A DNA stretch of 64,000 nucleotides from Tolypeutes matacus (GCA_026826555.1 JAKSZT010054334.1:33600083-33664082); one strand, 5' to 3'. Counted from the first letter of the stretch, positions 10,846 to 23,047 are shown. Made by a program: numbers and translations. The notes: a model not told the origin generated them from the sequence alone.

Positions 10846-13085
10846 CATCTTTTAACCTTGTTTTTGTTATCTTTGGTGGTATAAAAATTGTCATTTTTAT
10901 TACCATTTTTTTCATTTATAATTTATGTTTCTATGTCTTAAAGAATCTTACTTTACATACGGTATAAAGCTAATTTCACATATATTCTAACAGTTTCAAG
11001 TTGTTTTCCCACTTAGGTATTTAATCCTTCTGGGGCTCTAGTTTGGGATATGGAATGAGGCAATGATCAATTTATCTTTTTTCCATAGGGAAAGCCAATC
11101 ACTATGACATCATTCACCATACTCTCCTCTGTGTTTACTAATGCCTCCTTTTACCTTGTATCAAGACCTCAAATGTTTGGGACTTTTAGAGGGCTCTTTA
11201 TTCCCATATAGTGACTTAAATTACTTATACTGACTTAATATTGATCAGTCTTAATCGCTATACCTTTATAATAAAAACTGATATTTGGAATGGGCTGCTT
11301 GCTCTATCAGTTTCTGAGAGAGGTGAATTATAATTTATAACAATTTATCCTTGTAATTCTGTCAGTTTTTATTTTATGTATTTCTAGACTATTTTGTCAA
11401 GAGAAAATAAGACTTTGACCTTCCTGGTCAGTTGTTCATTTTATTACTTTACTGTATTTCCTTTTATCTTTTTTTAGCATCCTCTTATTTTCTGCATTTT
11501 TGTATGAAGTATGTCTCTTAACAGCAGTATAGAGGTGAATTTTTAAAACCCATGTCGGGTAATTATTTTTTAATATATGAGTTTCATCTATGTACACTCC
11601 TTTTAATTACTAATATATTTGGAATTCTGCCATCTTATTTTTTTTTAAAGTCAATATATAATTACATTTACCTATGTACTTTGCCAATTTCTGTTCACAC
11701 TGTATTTCATACCTTTTTTTAAAAGAATATTTATTTGTTTGTTTGTTTGTTTATTTTACCGGGAAGTCCCGGGGATCGAACCCAGGTCCCTCCATATGGG
11801 AGACAGAGGCCCAACCATTTGAGCCACATCCACCCCCTGTATTTCATACTTCTTATTCTTTCCTTGTTGGTTAACTTTTTATTTTGCTCAGGTACATCAT
11901 TTAGTCATTCTTTCCACCTAGTTTTGGGTATATAGATTTTGGATTTCTGAAGATATTATTTTTATTTTACACTTATTCTTGAATGATTAAATTAGGGAGA
12001 TACAGAGTTTGGGGGTGAAGGTATTTACCCTTGCTACTTTGAAGATATGCTATCTTCTTCTAACACATGTTACCGGTAAAGAAAAGTCTGCTATTGGTAT
12101 AATTGTTTGGTGGATAATGCCATTCTTTCTCTGGGAGCTTTTGATTTTCATTTCATCCCTTATATTCTGTAGATTCATTAGACTGCATGTAAGACTAGAT
12201 TTATATTTATTAAATCTGTTTGACACTTGTGTACTTTTACTGTGAGTCATTCTTCTGCAGTTCTACAAAAAAATCTTTTCAAATGTGTTTTTCTGTCATT
12301 CCTTCTATTTTCTTTTTTTTTTTTTTTAGAATTCTTATCAATGTATTAGGAAGACTCTAAGCCTAACTTTCATGTGTCTCAACTGCTCTTTCATTATCGT
12401 GGTCATTTTATCTCTGGGCTCTGTTCTGAGAGCAATCTACATTCCAAATAACTCTCTTCTCAGCTTTGTTCATGTTTCTGTCTGTTAACTTTTCCCCTTC
12501 AATTATAGCATTATTTCTGGGAGTTTTAATTGGTTCCTTTTTATATTTATCTATTTTATTTCACTTTTCTTGTTTTGTTTAATAAATTTCTTGTTTTCCT
12601 TTATGGATATTACTCATTTCTTTATATTTCTGAGAATCTTAAACATAATTATTTTGAAGTATCTTTAGATTGTTCTTTATTTTTATTTCCAATTCCTTAT
12701 TATTCATTTTGTCTGCTGGGTTAAATTGCATTAGTTCTCCTCATTCATATTAGAGTTTTAATTTGCAGGCTCATCTTGGACTTTGTGGGTTGCTTTCCTT
12801 TTTACTTCCCCTTCTCCCTAGTAGTTCTGCTTCTATCTGGTTCCAACACCCTCCTGTCCAGAACCAAGTCTCATTTGGCTTAGAGCTCCTTCTCACAATG
12901 AGATATTATGATTGAGTCTCTAAGTCCACATAAGACTTGGCTTAGGTCCTGGTTGTGAAGCTCTCTATTGCTTCCAGCTTTCCTAGGTATGTAACTTAAT
13001 ATAAGCCATAACCTCAGGAAAATAAGGCAGCTTTCTCAGTCTTTTCCCCACAAAGCTGGGAAGCTTTCACCCAGTGCCTGATTTC
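10846..13085 (-). mobile_element. Ancient L1M/HAL1-like relic, reverse orientation
   Basis: Dispersed similarity to old L1: about 11000-11300 matches the reverse of the ORF2 late region (ATGAGGCAATGATCAATTT, CTTTATAATAAAAACTGATA). Near 11500 it matches the reverse of the endonuclease start (GAAGTATGTCTCTTAACAGC). Near 12050-12090 it matches the reverse of the ORF1 end (AAAGAAAAGTCTGCT). Very diverged with internal deletions. It is interrupted by a SINE at 11713-11836. Confidence 0.5.
11713..11836 (-). mobile_element. Short DAS-type SINE monomer
   Basis: One tRNA-like head only (GGGGGTGGATGTGGCTCAAA, GGTTCGATCCCCGGGACTTC) and an A/ACAA-rich tail. The duplication CTGTATTTCATAC is exact at 11700-11712 and 11837-11849. 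Confidence 0.93.
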
Positions 13086-14409
13086 AGTATGTTTCTCATT
13101 TTTAAATATCATTATCCCACATGATTAACATTTCCAGCTGCTTTTGAATTTCTTTGACACATGGACCCCAAAAGGTTGTTTTAGTTCCTTTTGCATGTTA
13201 GTTTTCCCACTCCATTTCTAGCACATGAAGATATTTATCATGCTTTTTATCAGGTCTATTTTTCCCTTCTAAGTTTTCTCTATAGAAAATGCAAAAATAT
13301 AAAAATAGAGATGATGAAATGAACTCCCTTTTTCCCATCACCAGTTTCAGTAATTATCAACTCATGACTGTTATCTATCCTCCATCCATGCCTCCCTGGA
13401 TTATGCTGATGGTTATGCTTTTTAGTTTTCTCTTATTATATTTTATCTATCATTACTATAAGTTTAGAGTGACAGAGGGGACATCAAAATACCAACTCAA
13501 AGTATCATCTTACCATCACCATCTACTTTATTTTTTAAATGCTTCTTTTGAAATATAGCTTTTTTTCTAAGAACTCACTGAGTATATCTCTCATGGATTC
13601 CAAGTATTTATCTCTAATACTTATTGTATATCGGCATAATAATACATACTACAAATCAATCATGGTGGTAGGAGGAACACCAATGTTATATCTTATGCAC
13701 CCTTGCAAATTTACTTATGGTGTTATACAATTCATAAAGCATTCGTTCATTCATTCAACAAACATTCATTGAGTGACTACTGTAGTTCAAGTATTAATTT
13801 AGGTACAGGTAAATATAGCTATGAACAGTAAGAATAAAGGACCTCTAGATAAACTTAAAGTCTTTCATAAATATTTCTTTATTTGAACCTCTTAGTTTAT
13901 ATAGTGCAATTATTTGTATTAACATCATCACAAAGATGACAAAACTTAGGCTCATAAGGATAAGAGACTTACCTAGGAATATACAGCTAAGTAGGGATTC
14001 ATTAAATTAATGCAAACACACAATAGAAAAGTATACTCTGATTAAAGGAAGATTATTTGCCATAATTACCTAGCATTCATTTTGCAACACAATGGGAAAC
14101 AAAAATAGTCTCAGAAAGAGTTATTTTCTGGAAGTGCATGTGCCTTTTTTCAGAAAGCAGTAGTTGGAAAAACTGTGAAGTACTTAAATTGATTCCATAA
14201 CAAAAAAATAATCATCAAAAACTATTAAAAATATTTACACATGAGGTATCTTATTAGGTTCCTATCTTCTAAGACTTTACATTTTAAAAGATAGCAGCAA
14301 CATCTAAATAAAAGAAAAAGAACCAAAATAAAAATTCTATCTGAAGACCAACAAACAAATCTCCCAAACCACATGCTTTTGTACAATGAAGAAGATGCAA
14401 AGTAGAATT
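13086..14409. other. Intron with faint old repeats
   Basis: About 13280-13400 (AAAATGCAAAAATATAAAAA, ATCACCAGTTTCAGTAATTA) resembles an old L1M tail. About 13740-13830 (TTCATTCAACAAACATTCAT) is a common old mammalian repeat motif. 13890-14005 looks like a MIR core (ACAGCTAAGTAGGG end). No open frame of interest. Confidence 0.4.
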
Positions 14410-14423
14410 AACAATGTTGATGG

Positions 14424-14991
14424 TTATTGTAATATTTTTGCAGCAGTGACAAATAAGATATTGTATCAATTCTAAGAGACAACTATAGAGAGTAAAAGGG
14501 GGTATGGGATTTTTCCTTTTGAAGTACTGCAACATTCTAAAATTGACTGAGATGATGATAGCACAACTCTGTGATGAAAAATGAGAGCCAATGAGTGTGC
14601 ACTTTAAATGGATTGTTCAAAGCACGAGGCTGTACAACACAAGCAATCCAGTGGTGGTAGATGAACTGCGGTTAACAGGATAATTATGACAACATTCTCT
14701 CATGATCTATATAACAAATGTATAATACTAATACAGGGTGTTATAATTGGGTGGGTTGGGGAAAAAGTACACCAAATATAAGATATTGGCTATAGTTTGT
14801 AGTAATATTTTGACGATGCTATTTCATAGTTTGTAACAAAAGTTTCACAATAATGTAAGGAGCTAGTGGTGAGGAGCCTTGTATGATGATATACATGTTT
14901 GTTTTCTAAGTTCACAACTTTTACTACACACTTATTGTTTATGTATGTTCATGTATGAATATATACATCAATAAAATTTCACTAAAAAAAA
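14424..14991 (+). mobile_element. 5'-truncated L1, 3' UTR only, beside a PIBF1 exon
   Basis: It contains the 3' UTR markers TATAGTTTGTAGTAATATTT, TGTATGATGATATACATGTT and the end ATACATCAATAAAATTTCAC plus an A tail. The duplication is AACAATGTTGATGG (14410-14423) and AACAACGTTGATGG (14992-15005), one mismatch. It ends 64 bases from the splice donor of the exon at 15070-15203. Confidence 0.9.
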
Positions 14992-15069
14992 AACAACGTT
15001 GATGGCAAGAATTCAGGTGACTGATGTGTGCTAAAAATGAGAACTAATGCAAGCATATTAACTTCTTAC

Positions 15070-15203
15070 CTTTTGACTTTATCATAGTTCTCCTGACGGT
15101 AGTTACCTTGTTGAATTAATTGTTTTGTGTCTGCTAATTCTAAGGCCAACCGTTGACATCTAATTTGAAACTCAGAGCAGTTTCTTCGCTCTTTCTCATA
15201 TTT
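15070..15203 (-). CDS. PIBF1: PIBF1 coding exon (about residues 225-269)
   Basis: A minus-strand exon of 134 bp. The acceptor reads ..GATTTATAG|AAATATGAG and the donor ..GTCAAAAG|GTAAGAAG. It encodes [20 protein letters not shown] and then [19 protein letters not shown], ending YDKVK plus two bases of a serine codon. This is the PIBF1 central coiled coil; human has TYEEDRKNYSEVQIRC and [10 protein letters not shown], so the armadillo-like copy differs at several residues but keeps the frame. Phase 0 at the start and phase 2 at the end fit both neighbouring exons exactly. It is separated from the exon at 47494-47375 by about 32 kb of retroposon-rich intron. An L1 tail and a SINE lie within 65 and 31 bases of it. 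Confidence 0.96.
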
Positions 15204-15233
15204 CTATAAATCAAAAGAATAATAAAACAATTA

Positions 15234-15635
15234 TTTTTTTAAAAGATTTATTTTATTTAATTCTCTCCCCCACCCCACTCCCACTCCCGTTGTTTTTGCC
15301 CTCTCTGTCTGCTCTCTGTGTGTTCTTCTGTGTCTGCTTGTCTTCTCTTTAGGCTGTACTGGGAACCGATCCTGGGACCTTCGAAGTGGGAGAGCTGCAC
15401 TCAATCTCTTGAGCCACTTCAGCTCCCTGGTCTGCTGCATCTCTTATTGTCTCACCTCTGTGTCTCTTTTTGTTACGTCATCTTGCTGTGCCAGCACTCC
15501 ATGTGGGCCAGCACTCTGCTCAGGCCAGCTCACCACGCAGGCCAGCTTGTCTTTCACCAGGAGCCCCTGGGAATCAAACCCTGGACCTCCTATATGGTAG
15601 ACGGGAGCCCAATCGCTTGAGCCACATCCGTTTCC
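15234..15635 (-). mobile_element. Dimeric DAS-type SINE, 30 bases upstream of a PIBF1 acceptor
   Basis: The minus strand reads GGAAACGGATGTGGCTCAAG, GGTTTGATTCCCAGGGGC, a spacer, the second head GGAGCTGAAGTGGCTCAAGA with GGATCGGTTCCCAGTACAGC, and a tail AATAAAATAAATC. The duplication AATAAAACAATTA (15221-15233) / AATCAAACATTTA (15638-15650) has two mismatches. It is in sense with PIBF1, so its A-rich tail lies just upstream of the pyrimidine tract. Confidence 0.92.
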
Positions 15636-15650
15636 ATAATCAAACATTTA

Positions 15651-16259
15651 AAACTACATATAGTTGACAAATTCTGTACTGAATTTTTCTGTTAAGCTGT
15701 GAAAATTCTTGTAATTAAAAAAAAATCATCGATTTTTCTACTTACAACTTTTTCTCTTCCTAAGGAAAGGTAATCTTAAACTACAGAGTAGTCTGTAAGT
15801 TCTCTGTAAGTCATTTGTTTAAAACCTGAACTTTGTTTCTCATAGAAAAAATATGACAGGAATACTTTGGTTCCCAGAATAATATATAAAATGATTATAA
15901 ATGTCTAATAACTTTTTTCAACATTTACTGAATTACTATTAGGTGCAAAAGATACTGATCCAAACAGTCTCTCTATTTGAGGACCTCACAATTTAGAGAT
16001 GAAGAGCCACATGAATATCAGACATCTGCAATGAAAAATATTTACCACAGGGATTAATCATACAGTTTCAACTGTGGTCTTCAGCAAAAAAAAAAAAAAA
16101 GGAATTTTGTGGCATTCAGAACACATCTCTACAGTGTTCTCCCTTTTACTGACCATACCAGTTAACACCTAAGAAAAGGATTATTAAGATATGAGGCGTG
16201 GTGAAAGTGAAAACTCACAAGGTTGATTTATAACCTGGCCTTGCTTACAAGCTTACTTT
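15651..16259. other. Intron, nothing recognised
   Basis: AT-rich unique-looking sequence with an A15 run near 16086. No gene or named repeat seen. Confidence 0.5.
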
Positions 16260-16309
16260 TTCACTGGTGTTCATGTTCATATTTCACCCTCCAACTCTAA
16301 TCGTTATCT

Positions 16310-16600
16310 GAAGTTCTCTTAATCCACCATGCTTCCTCTTAACCTCAAGGTTTTTTGGACATGCTGTTTCCACTGCCTGGATACCTGCATCTAATGTGAG
16401 TATCTGCCTCCCCTAGAACACTGATCTCACTGGTACTACTGATTTAGATTTCTATATACCTCACCAGAATGTAAACATCTTTAGGGCAGGGACTTAATTT
16501 TGTTCATCCATGGATCTCCATCACTTTACAAAGTACCTAGCATACAGTAAGAATGAAATAAATGCTTTTGAATAAGTAGAAATAAATGAATATGGATACA
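16310..16600 (+). mobile_element. L2 3' end
   Basis: AGAATGTAAACATCTTTAGG, GCAGGGACTTAATTTTGTTC, AGTACCTAGCATACAGTAAG and AATGAAATAAATGCTTTTGAA reproduce the L2 3' terminal consensus pattern (GTAAGCTCC..GCAGGGAC..CATAGTAGG..AATAAAT). Upstream, CTGTTTCCACTGCCTGG fits too. Confidence 0.75.
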
Positions 16601-17059
16601 ACAGGGGGAGAGAGGGGAAGCAGGACACAGAATTGTGTTCCTACTTCTTTTCTGCTTTGAATTTGCCCTATCTTGCAACTAACCATCCACTCCTCCCCAG
16701 AACTTGGCATGTTAAATACATTCTGTTATCAAGTCAAGTAAGTAGCTGACCAGCTAAGTATGGTCACATTCATTCCACAAATATTGAATGAATTATTTCT
16801 AATTCTGGTCCTGGGCTAGGCACCATAGATTCAAAAATGAGTAAGGCACAGTTGTTGGCTTCTTTAAACCATTAAACATAACTTTGAAATGTTTCCTCTC
16901 AAATTTCTATTGAGAAATGTAATTATGGTAAAATTGGTAAAATTATGGTAAAACTGTATTCAGCATGTTTTGCTGTAGTATAGTATTACATTTATCTTCC
17001 ACACTGAGCATCTCTATTAGAATGGAATGTTGCTATTGGATTTATTACAGGATTATAGC

Positions 17060-17460
17060 TCAGCCCTGGTAACCTCTAATCTACTGTCTCTATGAATTTG
17101 CCTATTCTAGATATTTCATATAAGTGGAATCATACAATATTTGTCCTTTTGTTTCATGGTCCATCCATGTTGTAATACATATCATAATTTCATTCCTTTT
17201 TACAGCAAATAGTCCATTATTGTATTTTATCAATTTTAAATGAAATTCAAGAATATTATCAAGTATCTGCAAATAAAACATCTCATCTGAAACAATAAAA
17301 TTCCATACAACATGATTGTAGAATATTCTCAAAGCTTTTGAGAAAGACAGTATGAAGGTAAGTTTTGTCTCTTGATCTGGGTGGTGGTTAAAGGGATATG
17401 TGCACTTTGAAAAAATTTACCAAGCTGTATAATTACATATATATATAGTAGTAAATAGCT
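17060..17460. mobile_element. L1M fragments, two orientations
   Basis: 17060-17225 is the reverse of an old L1 3' UTR (CTATGAATTTGCCTATTC, ATATAAGTGGAATCATACAA). 17355-17460 is a forward 3' end (TGATCTGGGTGGTGGTTAAA, TACCAAGCTGTATAATTAC). They are probably two old insertions. Confidence 0.65.
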
Positions 17461-17639
17461 TATTTTATTAAAGGATATAGGAACTTTTTTTTAAAATGTA
17501 GCACCGCTAATTTGAATCTCTATTTCTTAATATTTCTTTCTTAAAGTCTTAATTTCACAGATTATCTACTGCAATGGAGAAACAGAAATGATAAAATCAT
17601 GAAAGAAGATATGTACATTAATGTATTATCTATTTACTT

Positions 17640-18215
17640 TTTTAATTATTTTTTTTTTTAATTAGGGAGGTTGTAAGGTTTAAAGAAAAATCATGCATAA
17701 TATATAGTTCCCATATACCACCCTAATATTACATCTTGCAGTAGTGTGGCATATTTGTTACAATTCATGAAAGAACATTTTAATAATTGTACTTATTGAC
17801 TACAGACCATTGTTTACAATACGGTTTACCATTGTGTGTTGAAGATTCCTGTTGGCTGTTTTTAAAATTTATATTCTAGTAACACACATAACCTAAAATT
17901 TCCCCTTTTAACCACATCCACATATATAATTCATTGTTGTTCATCACATTCACAATGTTGTGCTACCATCAACACCATCCATTACCAAAACTTTCCAATC
18001 AACCCAAACAGAAACTGTACAATTTAAGCCTTAACTCCTCATTTCTTACCCTCACCTGACTCTTGGTTCCCAGAGTCCTTCTTTACCCCAATATTTAAAG
18101 AGCAACCCCTGTCCCTCCCACACCCTCTGTCTCCCTCACTGCTTAATTTTTCCACAGAGCTCTAATCACCATTTAATAAACCTCTATTTGACTTGAAAAA
18201 AAAAAACAACAAACA
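17640..18215 (-). mobile_element. L1 3' UTR, reverse, subfamily 1
   Basis: AAATCATGCATAATATATAG, TTGACTACAGACCATTG, AACACACATAACCTAAAATT and AATGTTGTGCTACCATCAAC are the reverse of a long L1 3' UTR. No ORF2 is attached, so the copy is severely 5'-truncated. Confidence 0.65.
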
Positions 18216-18540
18216 AATCAATTTTATTGATACATATTACTGAAGCATAAATCCATCCAAATGTATAATCAATGGTATCTGGTATAATCACACAGTTGTG
18301 CATCCACCACTTCAAACATTATTAGAGCATTTTCATTATTCCAATAATAATAATAAACAAAAACAAACAAAAAAACCCATCATCATCTCTTAATCTCTCT
18401 ATGCTTCTCCTGCCATACATAGCTGCTATTCTGTTTTCATCTCTCTAGATTAATTGTATTTATATTTTGTAAAAATATATATGCAATATTACCCATTTTC
18501 ATATTTCACATAAGGTTTCACTACATTTATATTTTTTATT
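18216..18540 (-). mobile_element. L1 3' UTR, reverse, same subfamily as L1-A tail
   Basis: TTTTATTGATACATATTACT, AGCATAAATCCATCCAAATG, CAGTTGTGCATCCACCACTT and CATACATAGCTGCTATTCTG match 1180-1390 almost line by line, so both belong to one L1 subfamily. Confidence 0.75.
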
Positions 18541-20168
18541 ATGATTTCTTTATGTATGTTACACTTAAGCATTAAAAAAATAAAAACAAGAGGCTTCAAC
18601 AGGAAAAACATAATTGAGGAGAGGTTCTTCAAGGATGCTTATATGAGGAGCAGAAAGGGAGATGTGAGAGTCACATTAAAGGGGAAAAGGAGCTGGATGG
18701 AAGAGGGTGGTGGTGAAGACAACTTTTTATTTTATATACTTATCTGCTGTTTCAGTTTTTCTACAATAAGCATGTATTGTTTTTAATTTCAAGATGTTAT
18801 ATTTAAAAACCAAAACAGATTATTTATTTTTGTATTCATGGTGATTTAGCCTGGGGTTTGGGAATACTCAAATGAACAATGCCCAAACAGATATATGACT
18901 TAAATTTCCTTGAACATAATACATTTCCAAGAATGAAATATGAAATTTTTTTTTCTGAGAAAAGTTTAATTTTATAAAGCTGATTTTGCTTTAAAATGAA
19001 CTACATCACATAAGAAACTGAAAATGTTATACTATATAGTGTTTTGGCTAAGTTATAAACGATTAGACTTTATATTTTTATAATGAGATTTATTTTCTTC
19101 TCTATCTCTTGTTTCCAAATAACAGCAACTAAGCATTCTGGATTTACAAATTTTGAGATGAAAGATACCCTGGGAGATAATCTACTACAATCTTCTTTTA
19201 TAAAGATAAGAACATTAAAGCCTAAAGGAGCTAAATGATATGTACAGGACTCCAGAGCCAACAGAGATAGAGCTAGAATTTATACATAGGTCCTTGAATT
19301 TATACATAGTTCATTCTTTCCTTAATTTCAAATTCCTATTCTTTAAAGAATCTATTCTGTACAAACTCTAAAACCATTGATTGGAAGTTAATATTATTTA
19401 TTGCTCAAATCCAGGGTGTTAAAAAAAACTTCAAATGAAAATTCTGTGGGTTCAAATATGACAGTTAATTTAAAATCACTACAATTATTTAATATACATA
19501 TTAAAAAATCATTTGACAAAATAATATTGACCTAAATGTTTTCTACAAAATTTAAAGTGTTCAAAGATGTAATTAAATAGGCACATTTTGAACAGTCAGC
19601 AGTTGTTTAAACAAAAAGGCAATTACTTGGGATATAATGAATTTCTAAGCATCACTGAAATTTCTTATCTCTCACATTTTGTTAAATGGCAACCTATGTG
19701 TTAAAAAATCTTTAATAAATGAATTGATCTCCTGACTGTGGAGAGAGAGGGCAGGTAAGGAAATTGGAATAAGAAGTGACAGTCACCTTAAAGTCAATGG
19801 GTCAGATCAGAAGCAGTTTACAAGGGATAGAAGTTTAGTAAATGATAAGAATTGGTTCAGTATGCTATGCTGGTAATTTGAGAATTCATTCCTTAGAATT
19901 CCCAAAATTTTACACTATCAATAATCTATTCCAAGCAACGAAATACCAAAAAGAACAAGAAATCTAATTAATCTTTGATTGTTATAAACTGTCTTTTTAA
20001 ATAATACAAGTCTGTTTGTTGCCAGAAGCTATTTTGTTGTCTTTTTTATTAAGATCTTTAAGAAATACATTAAAAAAGAAGAGTTTTGAATTCTTTTAAA
20101 GCCTTAAAAAAAAAAAAAAAAAAAAAGATAAAAGTTTTAAAAATTTCCTGTGGATTAAAAAGAAAAAA
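18541..20168. other. Intron, one MIR and an A22 run
   Basis: 18700-18795 may be an old L1M end. 19150-19330 is a MIR (see separate entry). A poly(A) run of 22-23 lies near 20106-20128. No coding signal otherwise. Confidence 0.5.
19150..19330 (+). mobile_element. MIR fragment
   Basis: AACATTAAAGCCTAAAGGAG, CTAAATGATATGTACAGGAC, AGCCAACAGAGATAGAGCTA and AATTTATACATAGGTCC follow the MIR core (GAGGAAACTGAGG..AAGTGACTTG..GGTAGAGCTGGGATTTGAA) with many changes. Confidence 0.6.
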
Positions 20169-20262
20169 GGGGAGTGGAGGTAGCTCAAGTGGTTGAGTGC
20201 CTGCTTCCCATGTATGAGGTCCTGGGTTCATTCCCAGTACCTCCTAATAAAAAAAATTAAAT
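20169..20262 (+). mobile_element. tRNA-Ala-like SINE monomer
   Basis: GGGGAGTGGAGGTAGCTCAA, GTGCCTGCTTCCCATGTATG, AGGTCCTGGGTTCATTCCCA and GTACCTCC track a nuclear tRNA-Ala from acceptor stem to T arm, followed by a short A-rich tail. Confidence 0.88.
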
Positions 20263-20510
20263 ACTTTATATAACATGCTGATTTTTCAATTATATATATA
20301 TTTCAATAAATAAACCCTACAGATCAAGAAAATGAAGTGTTCATAGTATATCTGGATTTAAGCCAAGGTATTTCAAAAGGTCTCTCATGAGGTGTTTTCT
20401 ATGGCATAATATGATGTATACCACCTTGGCCACTGGGTTCAAAATTTCACTTCAAGACCTGATAAACCCCTCAAAACTTGCTCCTGAAATTAAAATTAAA
20501 AGTGTTACTG

Positions 20511-20598
20511 AGCACAGTAGATGTAGCTCAGGGGCTGAGCGCTGCTTCGCCTAAACGAGGTCCCTAGTTCGATCCCCGGTTCCCGCCCCCCCAAAAAA
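20511..20598 (+). mobile_element. Minimal 88-bp tRNA-Ala-like retroposon
   Basis: ATGTAGCTCAGGGGCTGAGC, GCTGCTTCGCCTAAACGAGG and TCCCTAGTTCGATCCCCGGT are very close to tRNA-Ala; CGC at 20548-20550 sits where the Ala anticodon would be. It lacks a SINE body and has a short A6 tail. The duplication AGTGTTACTG is exact at 20501-20510 and 20599-20608. It is retroposed, not a functional tRNA gene: the acceptor stem no longer pairs well. Confidence 0.88.
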
Positions 20599-20705
20599 GT
20601 GTTACTGGACTTATTTAGGGTTATAAACACTTAAATAAATGAAAAGGAAAAAAGTCATTACTTGCATATTTATCTGTAAGTCATTTACATTATTTGTAAA
20701 AATTC

Positions 20706-21066
20706 AGGGGAAATGGATGTGGCTCAACTCCTTGAGTGCCTGCCTACCACATGGGAGGTCCTGGGTTTGGGTCCCGGGGCCTCCTAAAAGAAGATGAGCA
20801 GATGCCACCTCCCGCCACAACAAGCTTAGACTTCACCCCTGCCACAATAAGCAGGTGCCACAAGCCAGCAGACGCCGCGGCACGTGGGGTGCGCATGTGG
20901 CTCAGGCTGTTGTGCACTCGCCTCTCATTTGGGAGGTCCCAGGTTCGGTTCCCGGTGCCTCCTGGAGAAGGTGTGCAAACAATAAGCAGACAGACCAGAG
21001 AACCATCTGAGGGATGGGAGGATAAATAAAGAAAAACAGAGTAAATAAAAAAAAATAAACCTTAAA
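20706..21066 (+). mobile_element. Dimeric DAS-type SINE with repeat-rich linker
   Basis: Head one is GGGGAAATGGATGTGGCTCA with GGTTTGGGTCCCGGGGCC. The linker has GCAGATGCCACC, GCAGGTGCCACA and GCAGACGCCGCG units. Head two is GCGCATGTGGCTCAGGCTGT with GGTTCGGTTCCCGGTGCC. The tail is AATAAAAAAAAATAAACC. It has the same layout as 62870-63235. Confidence 0.9.
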
Positions 21067-22734
21067 AAAATTCAATAGGTTTGTGAAGAAGTAATGTTTT
21101 AGAGGTGTGCTACTACAGCTTGTGTTACTTCAGTTATAATCTTGGATATGTTAAATATATTAAAATATATTAATTTTATTTTGAAGGTAAGGAATGGCAT
21201 TAATAATATATGAAAAAAAACACGAAATTTAACTAAGAATTCAAAGTTTGTTTTTCCTCAAATGATTTGTTTTCATGGGCCCTGAACCAACATTAGAACC
21301 CTAATTTTATTTATTTATTTTTTTAAGTAAAAATTGAGATTCCTAGTTCCAACTCTGACCAAAATCAGAACCTAGGAAATTTAGATTCTGTCCATGAATC
21401 TAAATTTTAAGCAGTGCTTATTCACTTTAAATATAATGTGAAGAGGCAAATTTATTAGTTTACTAATGAATTTGTTAAACACTCTAGGATAATTATAACT
21501 AACGTGTTTCATCATAAAAATGTATCTTATCACAATTTTAAGCTCATTTGCTGGAAACTTCAGAAAACCAACAGTTAATACTCCCTGAATTATAGAAACT
21601 TGAGTAACAAGTATGCATTATTAATATAATAACTCATTTTCACACAAATCAAAGTGACCAGATTACTTACATATGAATACTTAGGAAGAGATGAAGGTTA
21701 GCTTGTAGATTTTTTTTCTCAACAAATGTATGCTTTTAAACAAGGACATTATCTTGAACCAAAGTTCTAATAAGAGAAAAATATTTTACCATTTCTGCAT
21801 GAAACTTAATAGTTTTGTTAAATGCAAATTCATTAATGCCTTACATTATATTAACGTTTCTTTCTTTTGAAATGAAAGAAGCATGCTGAAATAACTCTAC
21901 CATAGCAAAACACCTGCACATGGCTTAGCTGTAAGTATTAGATCAAAATTCTGAACTGCTATAAAGAGAATTCATAAGTAGCAAATAAAAGTATCTATAG
22001 CACTTATAAAACATTAAGTGTCATATACAAGCTCACATATATAAGACAGCTAAAAATATGCTATATTTAGAGTCTAGATTAAAAAAATATATGAGCCCTA
22101 GTTTCCAGTATTAGCATCTAGGTATCATTTTCAAATAACTAAAGATCTGGGAAAAAATTATGAAAGAAAATCCCAAAATCTACTATATTAGACATTGGGA
22201 AGAATGGCCTTTTTTTTAGACTTCTTTTTCATAAGGTCAAGAATCACATTTTATTACATTTCTAAAACAGTACTCACCTCATATTTACCATGAACTAGAT
22301 TATATGAACAAAAGCAGAGTTAAAATAACTGTGGAATGTGTGGCTTTAACATTTCTGAACATTTTTGACAGGCATAATTTGAAATAGATGTAAATTGAGA
22401 AACCTCTGATCTAAAAAAATACATATTATGCCAGAAAAGGTTTGCTTTTAGTCATTCTTTCTCCCAGTTATAAATCTCCTGAATTTTACTAGGAAGAATA
22501 GTACTTTATTGGTTGTGGGAAGTCAAACCAAAATAAGGAGTATAAATGAATATAAGGTAATTTAATGTAATGCTTTGGCCTCTAGATCAAAACTGAAAAT
22601 ATTTTCTGAGTATAACAAAACTTGTTAAAAAAAAATAGATGGGCATATGCTGCCACCATGTGGTTAAAGAAAGACCACTGTGGATAAGACAAATTCAAGT
22701 GTGAAATAGTTTATAAACAGAATATTTGAAGATG
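21067..22734. other. Intron, nothing recognised
   Basis: About 1.7 kb of AT-rich sequence without an identifiable repeat, exon or RNA gene. Confidence 0.5.
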
Positions 22735-23047
22735 TCATTACTTAAGGTGAGGCTCACCAATAAACCAGTAAGACTGGTGTCCTTACAAGGAGAGAAAATT
22801 TGCCACAGGGAATGAGAGACACAGACAGAAAGATGGCCATGTGATGGAGGCAGAGACTGAACTGCAACAAGCCAACAGATATGGAATGCAGGTCACCACC
22901 AGAACCATACAGATGTCAAGAGACCTGGCCCTGCAGACACCTGGATTCAGACTTCTAACTTCTGGAACCGTGAGATAATATATTTATGTTGTTTAAGCTA
23001 ACTTATCTGTGGTACTTTGCTACAGAAGCTCTGGAAAACTAAAACAG
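22735..23047 (+). mobile_element. MLT1-type MaLR LTR fragment
   Basis: ACTGGTGTCCTTACAAGGAG, ATGGCCATGTGATGGAGGCA, GATTCAGACTTCTAACTTCT, GGAACCGTGAGATAAT and AGCTCTGGAAAACTAAAACA follow the MLT1 LTR consensus pattern. The 5' end is missing. It is an old relic without coding sequence. Confidence 0.75.

Noticed and set aside
20169..20598. tRNA-Ala genes
   Set aside because: A and B boxes are present, but stems are degraded and A tails and target duplications show these are SINE-type retroposons.
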